Shown here: positions 56,933 to 64,000 of the stretch, in pieces
Layout: each line of letters begins with the position of its first letter
Position numbering within the stretch: position 1 is the first letter of the stretch
Source: Mobiluncus porci
GTDB lineage: Bacteria > Actinomycetota > Actinomycetes > Actinomycetales > Actinomycetaceae
Length of the DNA: 64,000 bases
Direction: 5' to 3'
Assembly (NCBI RefSeq): GCF_009695935.1
Contig: NZ_VUMY01000013.1
Coordinates: 19,318 to 83,317, forward strand
Notes under the pieces: generated by a model
Told to the model about the DNA's origin: nothing
The model's database searches: none
What the model saw: only the letters and a program-made list of their open reading frames with translations
Position numbers and translations under genes: made by a program

Positions 56933-57290
56933 CGAAGAGCTCCGCGCTCAAATCGGCTCGAGTCAGGGTGACAACGTCCCCCATGGTTTCCTTCCAAAAC
57001 CGTTGAAACTCTAGATAGGGGATACGATTTCGATTTCCGACTTTGATTGCTTTTATCTCTCCGTTTGAAATGCGGCGTGAAATTGTCGAACGCGAAACCC
57101 CAACCATTTGCGCGACCTGAGCAGGGGTCAGCATGCGTTGCTTGGCAGATAGAGTTACAGCTGCCCCTGCCTCGGCTGCCTGGGTTACGAAATTTGAAAT
57201 CCGCTCCAGCCAGGTCTTGCCGTTACGCTCAGCCTCACCCCGGGATGATGCCAGAACATCCTCGGGCATCAAAGTTAATGTTGCGGTCAT
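56925..57290 (-). CDS. Excisionase-type HTH protein, probable antitoxin
   Basis: 121 residues. The C-terminal half is a MerR/excisionase-like helix-turn-helix (LTPAQVAQMVGVSRSTISRR, then IKVGNRNRIPYLEFQRF). PIN toxins paired with such HTH antitoxins are common in actinobacteria. No integrase nearby, so a role as a recombination directionality factor is less likely. Antitoxin precedes toxin with overlap. Confidence 0.78.
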   Translation of the reverse strand: MTATLTLMPEDVLASSRGEAERNGKTWLERISNFVTQAAEAGAAVTLSAKQRMLTPAQVAQMVGVSRSTISRRISNGEIKAIKVGNRNRIPYLEFQRFWKETMGDVVTLTRADLSAELFGE

Positions 57291-57403
57291 GTTCTAATTC
57301 TACGCACGAATTGCACACTTGTAAAGCGCTATCTGTGCATCTTGGATTCCTGAGCACCCCCTTTAATTTCCGCTCTATTGCTCACAGTGTTTGACTTTTT
57401 CGG

Positions 57404-57409
57404 TAGGCT
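57404..57409 (+). promoter_or_regulatory. Leaderless -10 box (TAGGCT)
   Basis: TAGGCT ends 6 nt before ATG 57416; no ribosome site. Confidence 0.5.
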
Positions 57410-57415
57410 TGAGTC

Positions 57416-58687
57416 ATGGCAGATACCTTGGATTTGGAGGCGCTGGCGGCTCGGGAGCTCCCGGCATTGCAAGCATTCGGGGCGCACTCGTTGGTCCCCG
57501 CAGGCTTCGGATACCTCGGCCCGGACGGCGAGATTATGGCGGAACTTGGTGCGCAACTGTGGATTAACTGTCGCATGACCCATATGTTTTCGCTGTTTGC
57601 CCTGGCTGACATCAACGCGGACGAGTCCCGCAAACTGGCCACCCACGGCGTTCGAGCCTTGCTCGAGAACTTCCAAGACCAACTCAACGGCGGGTGGTTT
57701 TCCTGGATCGACACCGAACTCGACCAGGCCGGCAAAGCCCGCCCGCGCCTTGATAAAGCCCCGCGAAAAGAAGCCTATGCCCACGCGTTCGTCCTGCTCG
57801 CGGGGGCTTCCGCGATGGTCGCAGGAATTCGCGGCGGCGAGGACCTGTTTAACCGAGCCGCCGAAATCCAGGACGCGCACTGGTGGGAGCCCGAAGCGGG
57901 GCGGGTCAGGGAGTCTTTTGCCCCCGACTGGTCGGACCTGGAAGACTACCGCGGTGCGAATGCGAATATGCACACGGTGGAGGCTTGTCTCGCCGCCTTC
58001 GACGCGGCTCGGGACCCGAAGTGGCTCAAGCGTGCCGCCGCAATCTCAACCCACTTAATCAGCGAGAAAGCCCGCGAAAACGCTTGGCGCCTGCCTGAAC
58101 ACTACACGGCTAACTGGGAAACTGATCTCGATTACAACCGCGACAAACCGACCGACCCGTTCCGTCCTTGGGGAGCGACTCCCGGTCACGGCTTCGAGTG
58201 GGCCAGGCTGATTACCCAGCTCAAAGCCACCGCGGAAACCGCCGGCCTAGCCACCCAGCTCCATCTCGACTGGGTCGAGGAAGCTGCCGCCGGCCTTTAC
58301 CAAACCGCCCTCGAATCCTGGGGAAGTGACGGTGCGGATGGCATCCCCTACACCACCGATTTTGCTGGCATTCCCGTGTCTTCCCAGCGGATGCACTGGG
58401 TCGTCTGCGAAGCGCTCGCGGCGAGCCTCGTGTTGTCGCGGTATTGTCAGCCAGGGGACTCATTAAAGGCCATCGCCGCATCCTGGGCGGGCCGTTTTGG
58501 TGAGTACGCCCAAAAATACCTCATCGAAGAACCCGGTCGCTGGCGCCACGAACTCGATGCTACTAACGCCCCGGCAACGCTGACCTGGCCGGGCAAACCC
58601 GACATCTACCACGCCGGACAGGCCATGTTCCTCGTAAACCTGCCGGTCGCGCCATCTTTCGCTAAGGCTGTCGCTGACGGAAAATAA
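57416..58687 (+). CDS. AGE-family epimerase/isomerase
   Basis: 423 residues of the N-acylglucosamine 2-epimerase superfamily ((alpha/alpha)6 barrel). Visible: RMTHMFSLFALADI, GGWFSWIDTELD, KEAYAHAFVLLAGASA, ANMHTVEACLAAFDA, and PGHGFEWARLI, whose His residues line the active site. Closest in pattern to mannose/cellobiose-epimerase-like bacterial members; substrate not settled. Monocistronic. Confidence 0.87.
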   Translation: MADTLDLEALAARELPALQAFGAHSLVPAGFGYLGPDGEIMAELGAQLWINCRMTHMFSLFALADINADESRKLATHGVRALLENFQDQLNGGWFSWIDTELDQAGKARPRLDKAPRKEAYAHAFVLLAGASAMVAGIRGGEDLFNRAAEIQDAHWWEPEAGRVRESFAPDWSDLEDYRGANANMHTVEACLAAFDAARDPKWLKRAAAISTHLISEKARENAWRLPEHYTANWETDLDYNRDKPTDPFRPWGATPGHGFEWARLITQLKATAETAGLATQLHLDWVEEAAAGLYQTALESWGSDGADGIPYTTDFAGIPVSSQRMHWVVCEALAASLVLSRYCQPGDSLKAIAASWAGRFGEYAQKYLIEEPGRWRHELDATNAPATLTWPGKPDIYHAGQAMFLVNLPVAPSFAKAVADGK

Positions 58688-58759
58688 CCTCCAAAATCAC
58701 AAATCGCCACGCAATGTCTCATTAAATGAGATAAATATAATCAAAATATGGACAACCGT

Positions 58760-58788
58760 TTGTCTATCTCCAATCTTTCGGTTAGGCT
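58760..58788 (+). promoter_or_regulatory. trp operon promoter
   Basis: TTGTCT (58760-58765), 17-nt spacer, TAGGCT (58783-58788). Leader transcription would begin near 58795, 27 nt before the leader peptide. Confidence 0.7.
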
Positions 58789-58821
58789 GTGCGTACTACG
58801 GCAAACAGTAAGGATTGAAAA

Positions 58822-58854
58822 ATGCACGCGAATCGATGGCTCTGGTGGCGCTAG
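58822..58854 (+). CDS. trpL: trp leader peptide
   Basis: Ten codons, MHANRWLWWR, with three Trp codons in four, preceded by AAGGATTG. Such Trp runs are diagnostic of transcription attenuation at trp operons. Its stop codon touches the first strand of the downstream stem, as needed for ribosome-position sensing. Precedes trpD by 152 nt. Confidence 0.88.
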   Translation: MHANRWLWWR

Positions 58855-58920
58855 GCGCCGCCGACTTCGTATTTTGTGCACAGACACAAATTTTGGCGGC
58901 GCCCTCCGGTTGCCGCTCTT
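58854..58920 (+). promoter_or_regulatory. trp attenuator
   Basis: GGCGCCGCC (58854-58862) can pair perfectly with GGCGGCGCC (58895-58903). Alternatively GCGGC inside the latter pairs with GCCGC (58912-58916), followed by TCTTATTATG. A ribosome at the stop covers the first strand and lets the terminator form; one stalled on the first Trp codon leaves it free for the antiterminator. The model is inferred. Confidence 0.65.
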
Positions 58921-59006
58921 ATTATGCTTTCTTCCTAATCGCAGGGTGGCTACGGAGAACTCACTTTGACAACTCTCAACTAACCACTTAAAGAAATGGA
59001 AAGGCA

Positions 59007-60029
59007 ATGATCCAAGAAGCCATCGCCCAAGTTATAAAAGGAAAAGAACTCGACCCCGATCTCATGATGAATGTCATGGACGAAATCATGGAGGGGGATG
59101 CTACCGATTCCCAAAAGGCTGCATTTCTCACCGCGATGACCATGAAGGGAGAGACTATCGGGGAAATCACCGCAGCCGCGCGGGTGATGCGCCGGCATTC
59201 CGAACGGTTTTTGAACGATATGGATGTCCTTGAGATTGTGGGAACCGGCGGGGACCATGCCAACACCTTCAACATCTCCACGACTTCGGCTTTCGTGATT
59301 TCCGCTCTCGGGATTCCGGTCGCCAAACACGGTAATCGTGCCGCTTCCAGTAAATGCGGGGCCGCAGACGTTTTGGAAGCCCTAGGAGCAGACATTGAAC
59401 TTGCCCCCGCGCGCAGCGCCCAAATCCTTGAGGACATCGGGTTTTGCTTCCTCTTCTCCCAGCGTTACCACACCTCGATGCGTTATGTCGGAAACGTCCG
59501 GAAGGAAATCGGGATCCGCACCCTGTTCAACGTGCTCGGCCCGCTCGCGAATCCGGCCGGAGCGAGCATGGAGCTCCTGGGGGTTTATGCCGAGGACCTC
59601 GTTGAGCCTCTGACCCAGGTCATGGTCAATTTGGGAGCGAAACGGGTCATGACGGTTTACGGACAGGACAAGTTGGATGAAATTTCATTAAGCGCTCCGA
59701 CGACAGTTTGTGAAGCTCTGGATGGGAACGTGAAAACATACGAGATTGAGCCCGAGGATTTTGGGCTCAACAAATGCCGGAAGTCGGATTTGGTGGGAGG
59801 AGATGCGGCGGAAAATGCTCAGATTTTACGTGAAATCCTCGGTGGACAATCGGGGCCAAAGTCTGATGCTGTCCTACTCCAAGTCGGGGCGTCAGTCCAT
59901 CTAGCGCGCCCGGAATGCTCCATTGCTGACGGCATCGGAATGGCACGAGAGGCGCTGGCTAGCGGAAAAGCTCTGGCGCAACTGGACAGATTCATCGAGG
60001 CGACACGCATGGGGAAAGAGGAATCCTGA
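59007..60029 (+). CDS. trpD: Anthranilate phosphoribosyltransferase
   Basis: Second committed tryptophan step. 340 residues, with [20 protein letters not shown] (PRPP loop, about 77-96), [21 protein letters not shown] and [14 protein letters not shown] behind GGAAAGGCA. First structural gene of this operon, since trpE and trpG are absent. Overlaps trpC by 1 nt. Confidence 0.96.
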   Translation: MIQEAIAQVIKGKELDPDLMMNVMDEIMEGDATDSQKAAFLTAMTMKGETIGEITAAARVMRRHSERFLNDMDVLEIVGTGGDHANTFNISTTSAFVISALGIPVAKHGNRAASSKCGAADVLEALGADIELAPARSAQILEDIGFCFLFSQRYHTSMRYVGNVRKEIGIRTLFNVLGPLANPAGASMELLGVYAEDLVEPLTQVMVNLGAKRVMTVYGQDKLDEISLSAPTTVCEALDGNVKTYEIEPEDFGLNKCRKSDLVGGDAAENAQILREILGGQSGPKSDAVLLQVGASVHLARPECSIADGIGMAREALASGKALAQLDRFIEATRMGKEES

Positions 60030-60910
60030 TGAACATCTTGGAACAGATTGCCGAAAGTAGGCGACAAGACGTTGCAGCAAAGCGCCAACTCAAGCCACTG
60101 GATTTTGTCGCCCGCGAAGCTGAGGAACTCGCGGAAGCTGAACTTGACCGAGGGAAACCACAGCAATCCAACTTGCCCGGCGGGGAAGACACAACTCGGG
60201 AGGACCTGCTGGCTGGGTCGAATGATTTTCCCTTCCCCTTTGAGAAGGCGCTTGCGAAACCCGGAATTTCCTTTATTTGTGAGGCAAAAAAGGCTTCGCC
60301 TTCTAAGGGTCTGATTGCTTCGGATTTCCCTTATCTCGAGATTGCTCGAGATTACGAGACCGGTGGAGCGGCAGCAATCTCGGTTTTGACTGAGCCTCAT
60401 CACTTCCTGGGTGAGGATCGATATTTGCGTGAAATCTCGGAAGCGGTGGCGATTCCGACCCTGCGCAAAGATTTCGCCATCGATGACTACCTGATTTATG
60501 AGGCGAAAACCCTCGGGGCAGCGGCGGTGCTGGTGATTGTCGCGCTGCTCGACGACAAGACACTCGCGAAGTTTATTGCGCTCGCCCATCGACTCGGTCT
60601 CTCCGCCCTGGTAGAAGCCCACGACAAAACCGAAATCCACCGCGGGTTGGACGCGGGAGCGCGCATTATCGGAGTCAACAACCGCGACTTGCGTACTTTT
60701 GAGGTCGACTTTGAAAACTCCGAGCGGCTTCGCTCCGAAGTCCCTCGGGACGTCCTCTTTGTGGGGGAATCCGGGGTGAAAAGCCGCGCTGACGTCGAAC
60801 GTCTAGAGGCCGCCGGAGAGGACGCAGTTTTGATCGGGGAAACCCTCATGCGCGCCCCCGACCGAGTGGCTACGCTGAAAGTTCTGCGTGGGGAAGGCTC
60901 CGGGAAATGA
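60029..60910 (+). CDS. trpC: Indole-3-glycerol phosphate synthase
   Basis: 293-residue TIM barrel; FICEAKKASPSKGLIA (catalytic Lys), AAAISVLTEPHHFLGEDRYL, LRKDFAIDDYLIYEA, and IIGVNNRDLRTF. Contains a 25-residue charged stretch near 35-65 that lengthens the usual N-terminal part. Translationally coupled to trpD (TGATG) and overlaps trpF by 4 nt. Confidence 0.96.
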   Translation: MNILEQIAESRRQDVAAKRQLKPLDFVAREAEELAEAELDRGKPQQSNLPGGEDTTREDLLAGSNDFPFPFEKALAKPGISFICEAKKASPSKGLIASDFPYLEIARDYETGGAAAISVLTEPHHFLGEDRYLREISEAVAIPTLRKDFAIDDYLIYEAKTLGAAAVLVIVALLDDKTLAKFIALAHRLGLSALVEAHDKTEIHRGLDAGARIIGVNNRDLRTFEVDFENSERLRSEVPRDVLFVGESGVKSRADVERLEAAGEDAVLIGETLMRAPDRVATLKVLRGEGSGK

Positions 60911-61569
60911 CACTCGTCAAAACCTGCGGGATGACCCGCGAAACCGATATTGACGCGGTAAACGCAGCGAAGCCCGACCTAGTCGGCTTCGTTTTCGCGC
61001 CGTCGCCGCGCCAAATTACCCCAGTTCAAGCGCGCGCATTCAAGCGGCGACTTGTTCCGGGGATTCAATCGGTAGGCGTCTTTGTAAACGCTGCGCCGAC
61101 TGAGGTTGCCGAGCTCGTCAACAACGGCACCGTTGATGTGGCGCAACTGCACGGGGATGAGGACGAGGATTATATCGGTCAACTCCGGAGGTTACTTGAC
61201 CGCGGGGAAATCATGCAGGTGTTTCGGATCCCACCAGACCTAGAGCGAGCCAAAGAAGTCCTCGAGAAAGCTAAGCAAAGTCTCGCTGATAAAATTCTTT
61301 TCGATACCGGCTCGAAGAGGGTTTATGGAGGGAGCGGGGAGATGTTCGACTGGGGAATCCTCAAGAACTTCCCGCGGCCTTTCTTCTTGGCTGGCGGAAT
61401 CGGCGCCGAAAATGCCAGCGATGCCATAGCCGCCATCGCCCCGCACGGCCTGGATGCTTCTTCAAGCCTCGAAACGGAAGGACGAAAAGACCCCGAAAAA
61501 ATCCGCGCATTTGTTGAAATTGTGAGAACTATTGACCCTCAAACCAATAAGAAGAAGGCTGCTCAATGA
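60907..61569 (+). CDS. trpF: Phosphoribosylanthranilate isomerase
   Basis: 220 residues, true TrpF type: [20 protein letters not shown] with the catalytic Cys, [28 protein letters not shown], and late [16 protein letters not shown]. Many actinobacteria lack trpF and use the dual HisA/TrpF enzyme PriA; here a dedicated gene sits inside the operon. ATG in 4-nt overlap with trpC. Confidence 0.95.
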   Translation: MTLVKTCGMTRETDIDAVNAAKPDLVGFVFAPSPRQITPVQARAFKRRLVPGIQSVGVFVNAAPTEVAELVNNGTVDVAQLHGDEDEDYIGQLRRLLDRGEIMQVFRIPPDLERAKEVLEKAKQSLADKILFDTGSKRVYGGSGEMFDWGILKNFPRPFFLAGGIGAENASDAIAAIAPHGLDASSSLETEGRKDPEKIRAFVEIVRTIDPQTNKKKAAQ

Positions 61570-62849
61570 ACCAGATATCCCTTGAGGAAATCCCTGTCGT
61601 AACCGGAAACCAATACCTAGACAGTCCCCTGGCTGAGCCCGACCAGACACCGCTTCACGGCGCCAAGGAAACTGGTCGCTACGGGGAATTCGGCGGGCAA
61701 TACATCCCCGAAACCCTCATGAACGAGGTGCAAAACGTCGAACGTGCTTACCTCGAGGCCCGGGACGACCAGGACTTCCAAAACGAACTTGCGCGTTTGC
61801 TCACCGAATACGCCGGTCGTCCCTCGCTGCTTTATTACGCTGAAAACATGACCCGTGACCTCGGCGGGGCGAAGATTTACCTCAAACGCGAAGACTTGAA
61901 CCACACTGGGTCGCACAAAATCAACAATGTGCTCGGCCAAGCGCTCCTCGCTAAACGGATGGGAAAAACACGGATTATTGCCGAAACCGGAGCGGGACAA
62001 CACGGGGTAGCAGCGGCCACCGCGGCGGCTTTGCTCGGGCTCAAATGTGAGATTTTCATGGGCCTTGAGGACACGAAACGCCAGGCCCTGAATGTTTACC
62101 GCATGGAGCTTCTCGGTGCGACAGTTCACGCGGTCGACTCCGGTACGGCGACCCTGAAAGACGCGGTCAACGAGGCAATGCGGGAGTGGACGCGTCGGGT
62201 TGATGACACGCTTTACGTGCTGGGTTCAGTAATGGGGCCTCACCCGTTCCCGATGATGGTGCGAGATTTTCAGCGGGTCATCTCCCGAGAGGCGCGCGCG
62301 CAGATTCTCGAGCGGGAAGGCAAATTGCCTGACGTGGTAACCGCTTGTGTGGGCGGGGGATCGAACGCGATCGGGATGTTCTACGAATTCATCCCCGACT
62401 CTTCCGTCCGCCTGATTGGTTGCGAAGCTGCGGGTCGCGGGGTTGAAACCGGTGAGACCGCCGCTACCATAGCCACCGGATCCATCGGCGTCTTCCACGG
62501 CATGAAATCGCTATTTTGCCAAGACGAAGACGGACAAATCGCGCCGGTTTACTCGATTTCCGCTGGGCTCGATTACCCCGGAATCGGCCCGGAACACGCT
62601 CACCTAGCCAAAAAGGGTCGCGCCGAATACGTGCCAATCACTGACCAAGAAGCGGTAAATGCCTTTGAATATGTCGCTCGCCAAGAAGGAATCGTGGCGG
62701 CCATCGAGTCGTCGCATGCAGTCGCGGAAGTCATCAAGATTGCTCCCGAAATGCCGCGAGATTCCATCATAATTTGTTGCCTATCAGGGCGCGGGGACAA
62801 AGACGTCGCCGCCATCGCACGCTATCGCGGAAAGGATATTCATGACTAA
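61566..62849 (+). CDS. trpB: Tryptophan synthase beta chain
   Basis: 427 residues. PLP lysine in [16 protein letters not shown] (about 115), [20 protein letters not shown], and [13 protein letters not shown] phosphate-binding loop. Converts indole and serine to tryptophan. An N-terminal extension of about 30 residues precedes the [16 protein letters not shown] start of the conserved part. Overlaps trpA by 8 nt. Confidence 0.97.
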   Translation: MNQISLEEIPVVTGNQYLDSPLAEPDQTPLHGAKETGRYGEFGGQYIPETLMNEVQNVERAYLEARDDQDFQNELARLLTEYAGRPSLLYYAENMTRDLGGAKIYLKREDLNHTGSHKINNVLGQALLAKRMGKTRIIAETGAGQHGVAAATAAALLGLKCEIFMGLEDTKRQALNVYRMELLGATVHAVDSGTATLKDAVNEAMREWTRRVDDTLYVLGSVMGPHPFPMMVRDFQRVISREARAQILEREGKLPDVVTACVGGGSNAIGMFYEFIPDSSVRLIGCEAAGRGVETGETAATIATGSIGVFHGMKSLFCQDEDGQIAPVYSISAGLDYPGIGPEHAHLAKKGRAEYVPITDQEAVNAFEYVARQEGIVAAIESSHAVAEVIKIAPEMPRDSIIICCLSGRGDKDVAAIARYRGKDIHD

Positions 62850-63648
62850 GCAAGTACCGATCGTCAAGGCTTTTGAGGGTGGGCGCAAAGCGTTTATCCC
62901 TTTTATTACTGCGGGAGACCCGAGCCTAGAGGACACGGAGCGTTTCATAGTAGCCATGGCTCGCGCCGGGGCTGGAATCATTGAGATTGGCATCCCGTTT
63001 TCTGATCCGATTGCGGAAGGGCCTGTCATCCAGGAAGCGAATGTGCGCGCTTTGAGCGCTCCCGGCGGCTGCAAGACGGACGCAGTTTTCGAGATGGTGG
63101 CGCGGGTTCGCGAGCAAGTCGAGGTGCCACTCGTGTTCTTGACCTACTTGAATCCGGTTTTCAAATACGGTTATGAGCGTTTTTGTAAGCGCTGTGCGGA
63201 AGTGGGGGTGTCCGGGCTGATTATTCCGGATTTGCCCTTTGAAGAAAGCGGGGAGCTGCGGCCCATCGCCGCGACGCACGGCGTGGACGTGATTTCACTA
63301 ATCGCCCCGACTTCGGCTGCGCGGATTCGAGAGATTGCCGCGGCGGCCAGCGGTTATATCTATGTGGTGTCTTCGCTAGGGGTTACCGGAACCCGCAGTG
63401 TCATCACGACCGATATTGGTGCGATGGTCTCGGAAATTCGGGCAGTCACGGACACACCGACGGCGGTGGGCTTCGGGATTAACACCCCTGAACAGGCCGA
63501 ACACTATGCTGGATTGTCCGACGGCGCGATTGTCGGTTCAGCAATCGTGAAACTCGTAGCGGCTAATGGTGCCAACGCGGAAGATCCCCTAGCTGAATAC
63601 GTCAGGGAAATGGTGCGGGCGGTGAAAAGCGCGGAATCTGGGGAATAA
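62842..63648 (+). CDS. trpA: Tryptophan synthase alpha chain
   Basis: 268-residue TIM barrel that cleaves indole-glycerol phosphate. The catalytic Glu lies in [19 protein letters not shown] and the Asp in [24 protein letters not shown] and [10 protein letters not shown] are typical. Last gene of the operon. Confidence 0.96.
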   Translation: MTKQVPIVKAFEGGRKAFIPFITAGDPSLEDTERFIVAMARAGAGIIEIGIPFSDPIAEGPVIQEANVRALSAPGGCKTDAVFEMVARVREQVEVPLVFLTYLNPVFKYGYERFCKRCAEVGVSGLIIPDLPFEESGELRPIAATHGVDVISLIAPTSAARIREIAAAASGYIYVVSSLGVTGTRSVITTDIGAMVSEIRAVTDTPTAVGFGINTPEQAEHYAGLSDGAIVGSAIVKLVAANGANAEDPLAEYVREMVRAVKSAESGE

Positions 63649-64000
63649 GTCGCCTCTGCGACGGGGCGCGACACGCCCGAAATGAGACACACGGGCTTCA
63701 GGATTTGCGTCTTCGGAAATGAACGTGTATTGTTTTATCTGTTGCGCTCTTTTGGGTTGAAACCGGAAGATGCAACGCCCCGATTGTTGAAAACTCGGCG
63801 AAAACTGGGTTGGAGCGGTGAGTGGGTTTGTTGGTTTTGATCTCGATAGTGTTTTTGTTTTTTTGTTTACGCGTTTTTTTGTTTTTGCCTTGCCTTGCTT
63901 TTTTGTGGGGTGGGGTTTGTTAGTGTTTTTGTCTGGTTTTCTGTTTTATGAAAATTGGGTTTTGTCAGGTTTTTTCTGACTGAATTTGTTCCCCTGTTTT
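63649..64000. other. T/G-rich noncoding tail, possible rRNA leader
   Basis: 352 nt without a credible gene. TTGCGT (63705-63710), a 17-nt spacer and TATTGT (63728-63733) form a promoter candidate. TTGCGCTCTTTTG downstream resembles an antitermination boxA. From about 63800 the plus strand is almost only T and G. Such leaders precede 16S rRNA in many actinobacteria; the window ends before proof. Confidence 0.4.

Overview
The window reads as ordinary chromosome of a moderate-GC actinobacterium. Supporting markers are a WhiB1-type regulator beside a PdtaS-type histidine kinase, DUF2505 and DUF1287 proteins, GatCAB, an NAD-dependent DNA ligase and an FtsK/EssC-like ATPase. Many genes have TAGxxT-type -10 boxes only 6-7 nt from the start codon, as expected for leaderless mRNAs. 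A cell-wall-binding-repeat protein and the gene content suggest a member of the Actinomycetaceae, perhaps Mobiluncus-like; that name is an inference, not a match I could run. No tRNA, rRNA, insertion sequence or CRISPR array is visible.

Layout. 1-3.3 kb: pheS (3' part) and pheT. 3.3-5.8 kb: a UcpA-like dehydrogenase and an AbiEi/DUF559-like protein, scattered with three copies of a hairpin repeat that has a conserved 28-nt loop and variable stems. 5.8-10.8 kb: pfkA, a NifX-like protein, a DUF1287 protein and an 805-residue kinase-phosphatase-RNA ligase fusion. 10.8-19.9 kb: arginine biosynthesis argC-(lipid kinase)-argJ-argB-argD-argR-argG-argH, with ARG-box-like sites and no argF. 20-28.7 kb: a 39-residue peptide gene with its own terminator, msrA, a Nudix hydrolase, OPT and AGCS transporters, tyrS and an aldehyde dehydrogenase.

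28.7-37.1 kb is the most unusual stretch. A NarL-type two-component system lies divergent to a secreted peptide (apparently split by a frameshift), a lipoprotein, a membrane adaptor with a peptidoglycan-binding domain, an ABC ATPase and an FtsX-like permease. A secreted C39-like cysteine peptidase and a second, AT-richer lipoprotein follow. The same inverted-repeat operator (CCCAAWWTTGGG) stands before the peptide gene (twice) and before the peptidase gene (once). I read this as a regulated peptide-export or bacteriocin-like system.

37-51.5 kb: dfrA, thyA, a DUF2505 gene, pdtaS, whiB1, an orphan EssC-like ATPase, an enlarged ligA, and an accessory patch between ligA and a cardiolipin synthase gene. 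That patch holds an unrecognised helical protein with a hydrophobic segment, and a VapBC pair framed by two copies of the cls 3' end. 51.5-58.7 kb: gatCAB, a secreted CWB2 protein, a PIN/HTH toxin-antitoxin-like pair and an AGE-family epimerase. 58.7-63.6 kb: a trp leader peptide with an attenuator-like fold, followed by trpDCFBA in overlapping order, without trpE or trpG. The last 350 bases are T/G-rich and noncoding and could be the leader of an rRNA operon starting just outside the window.
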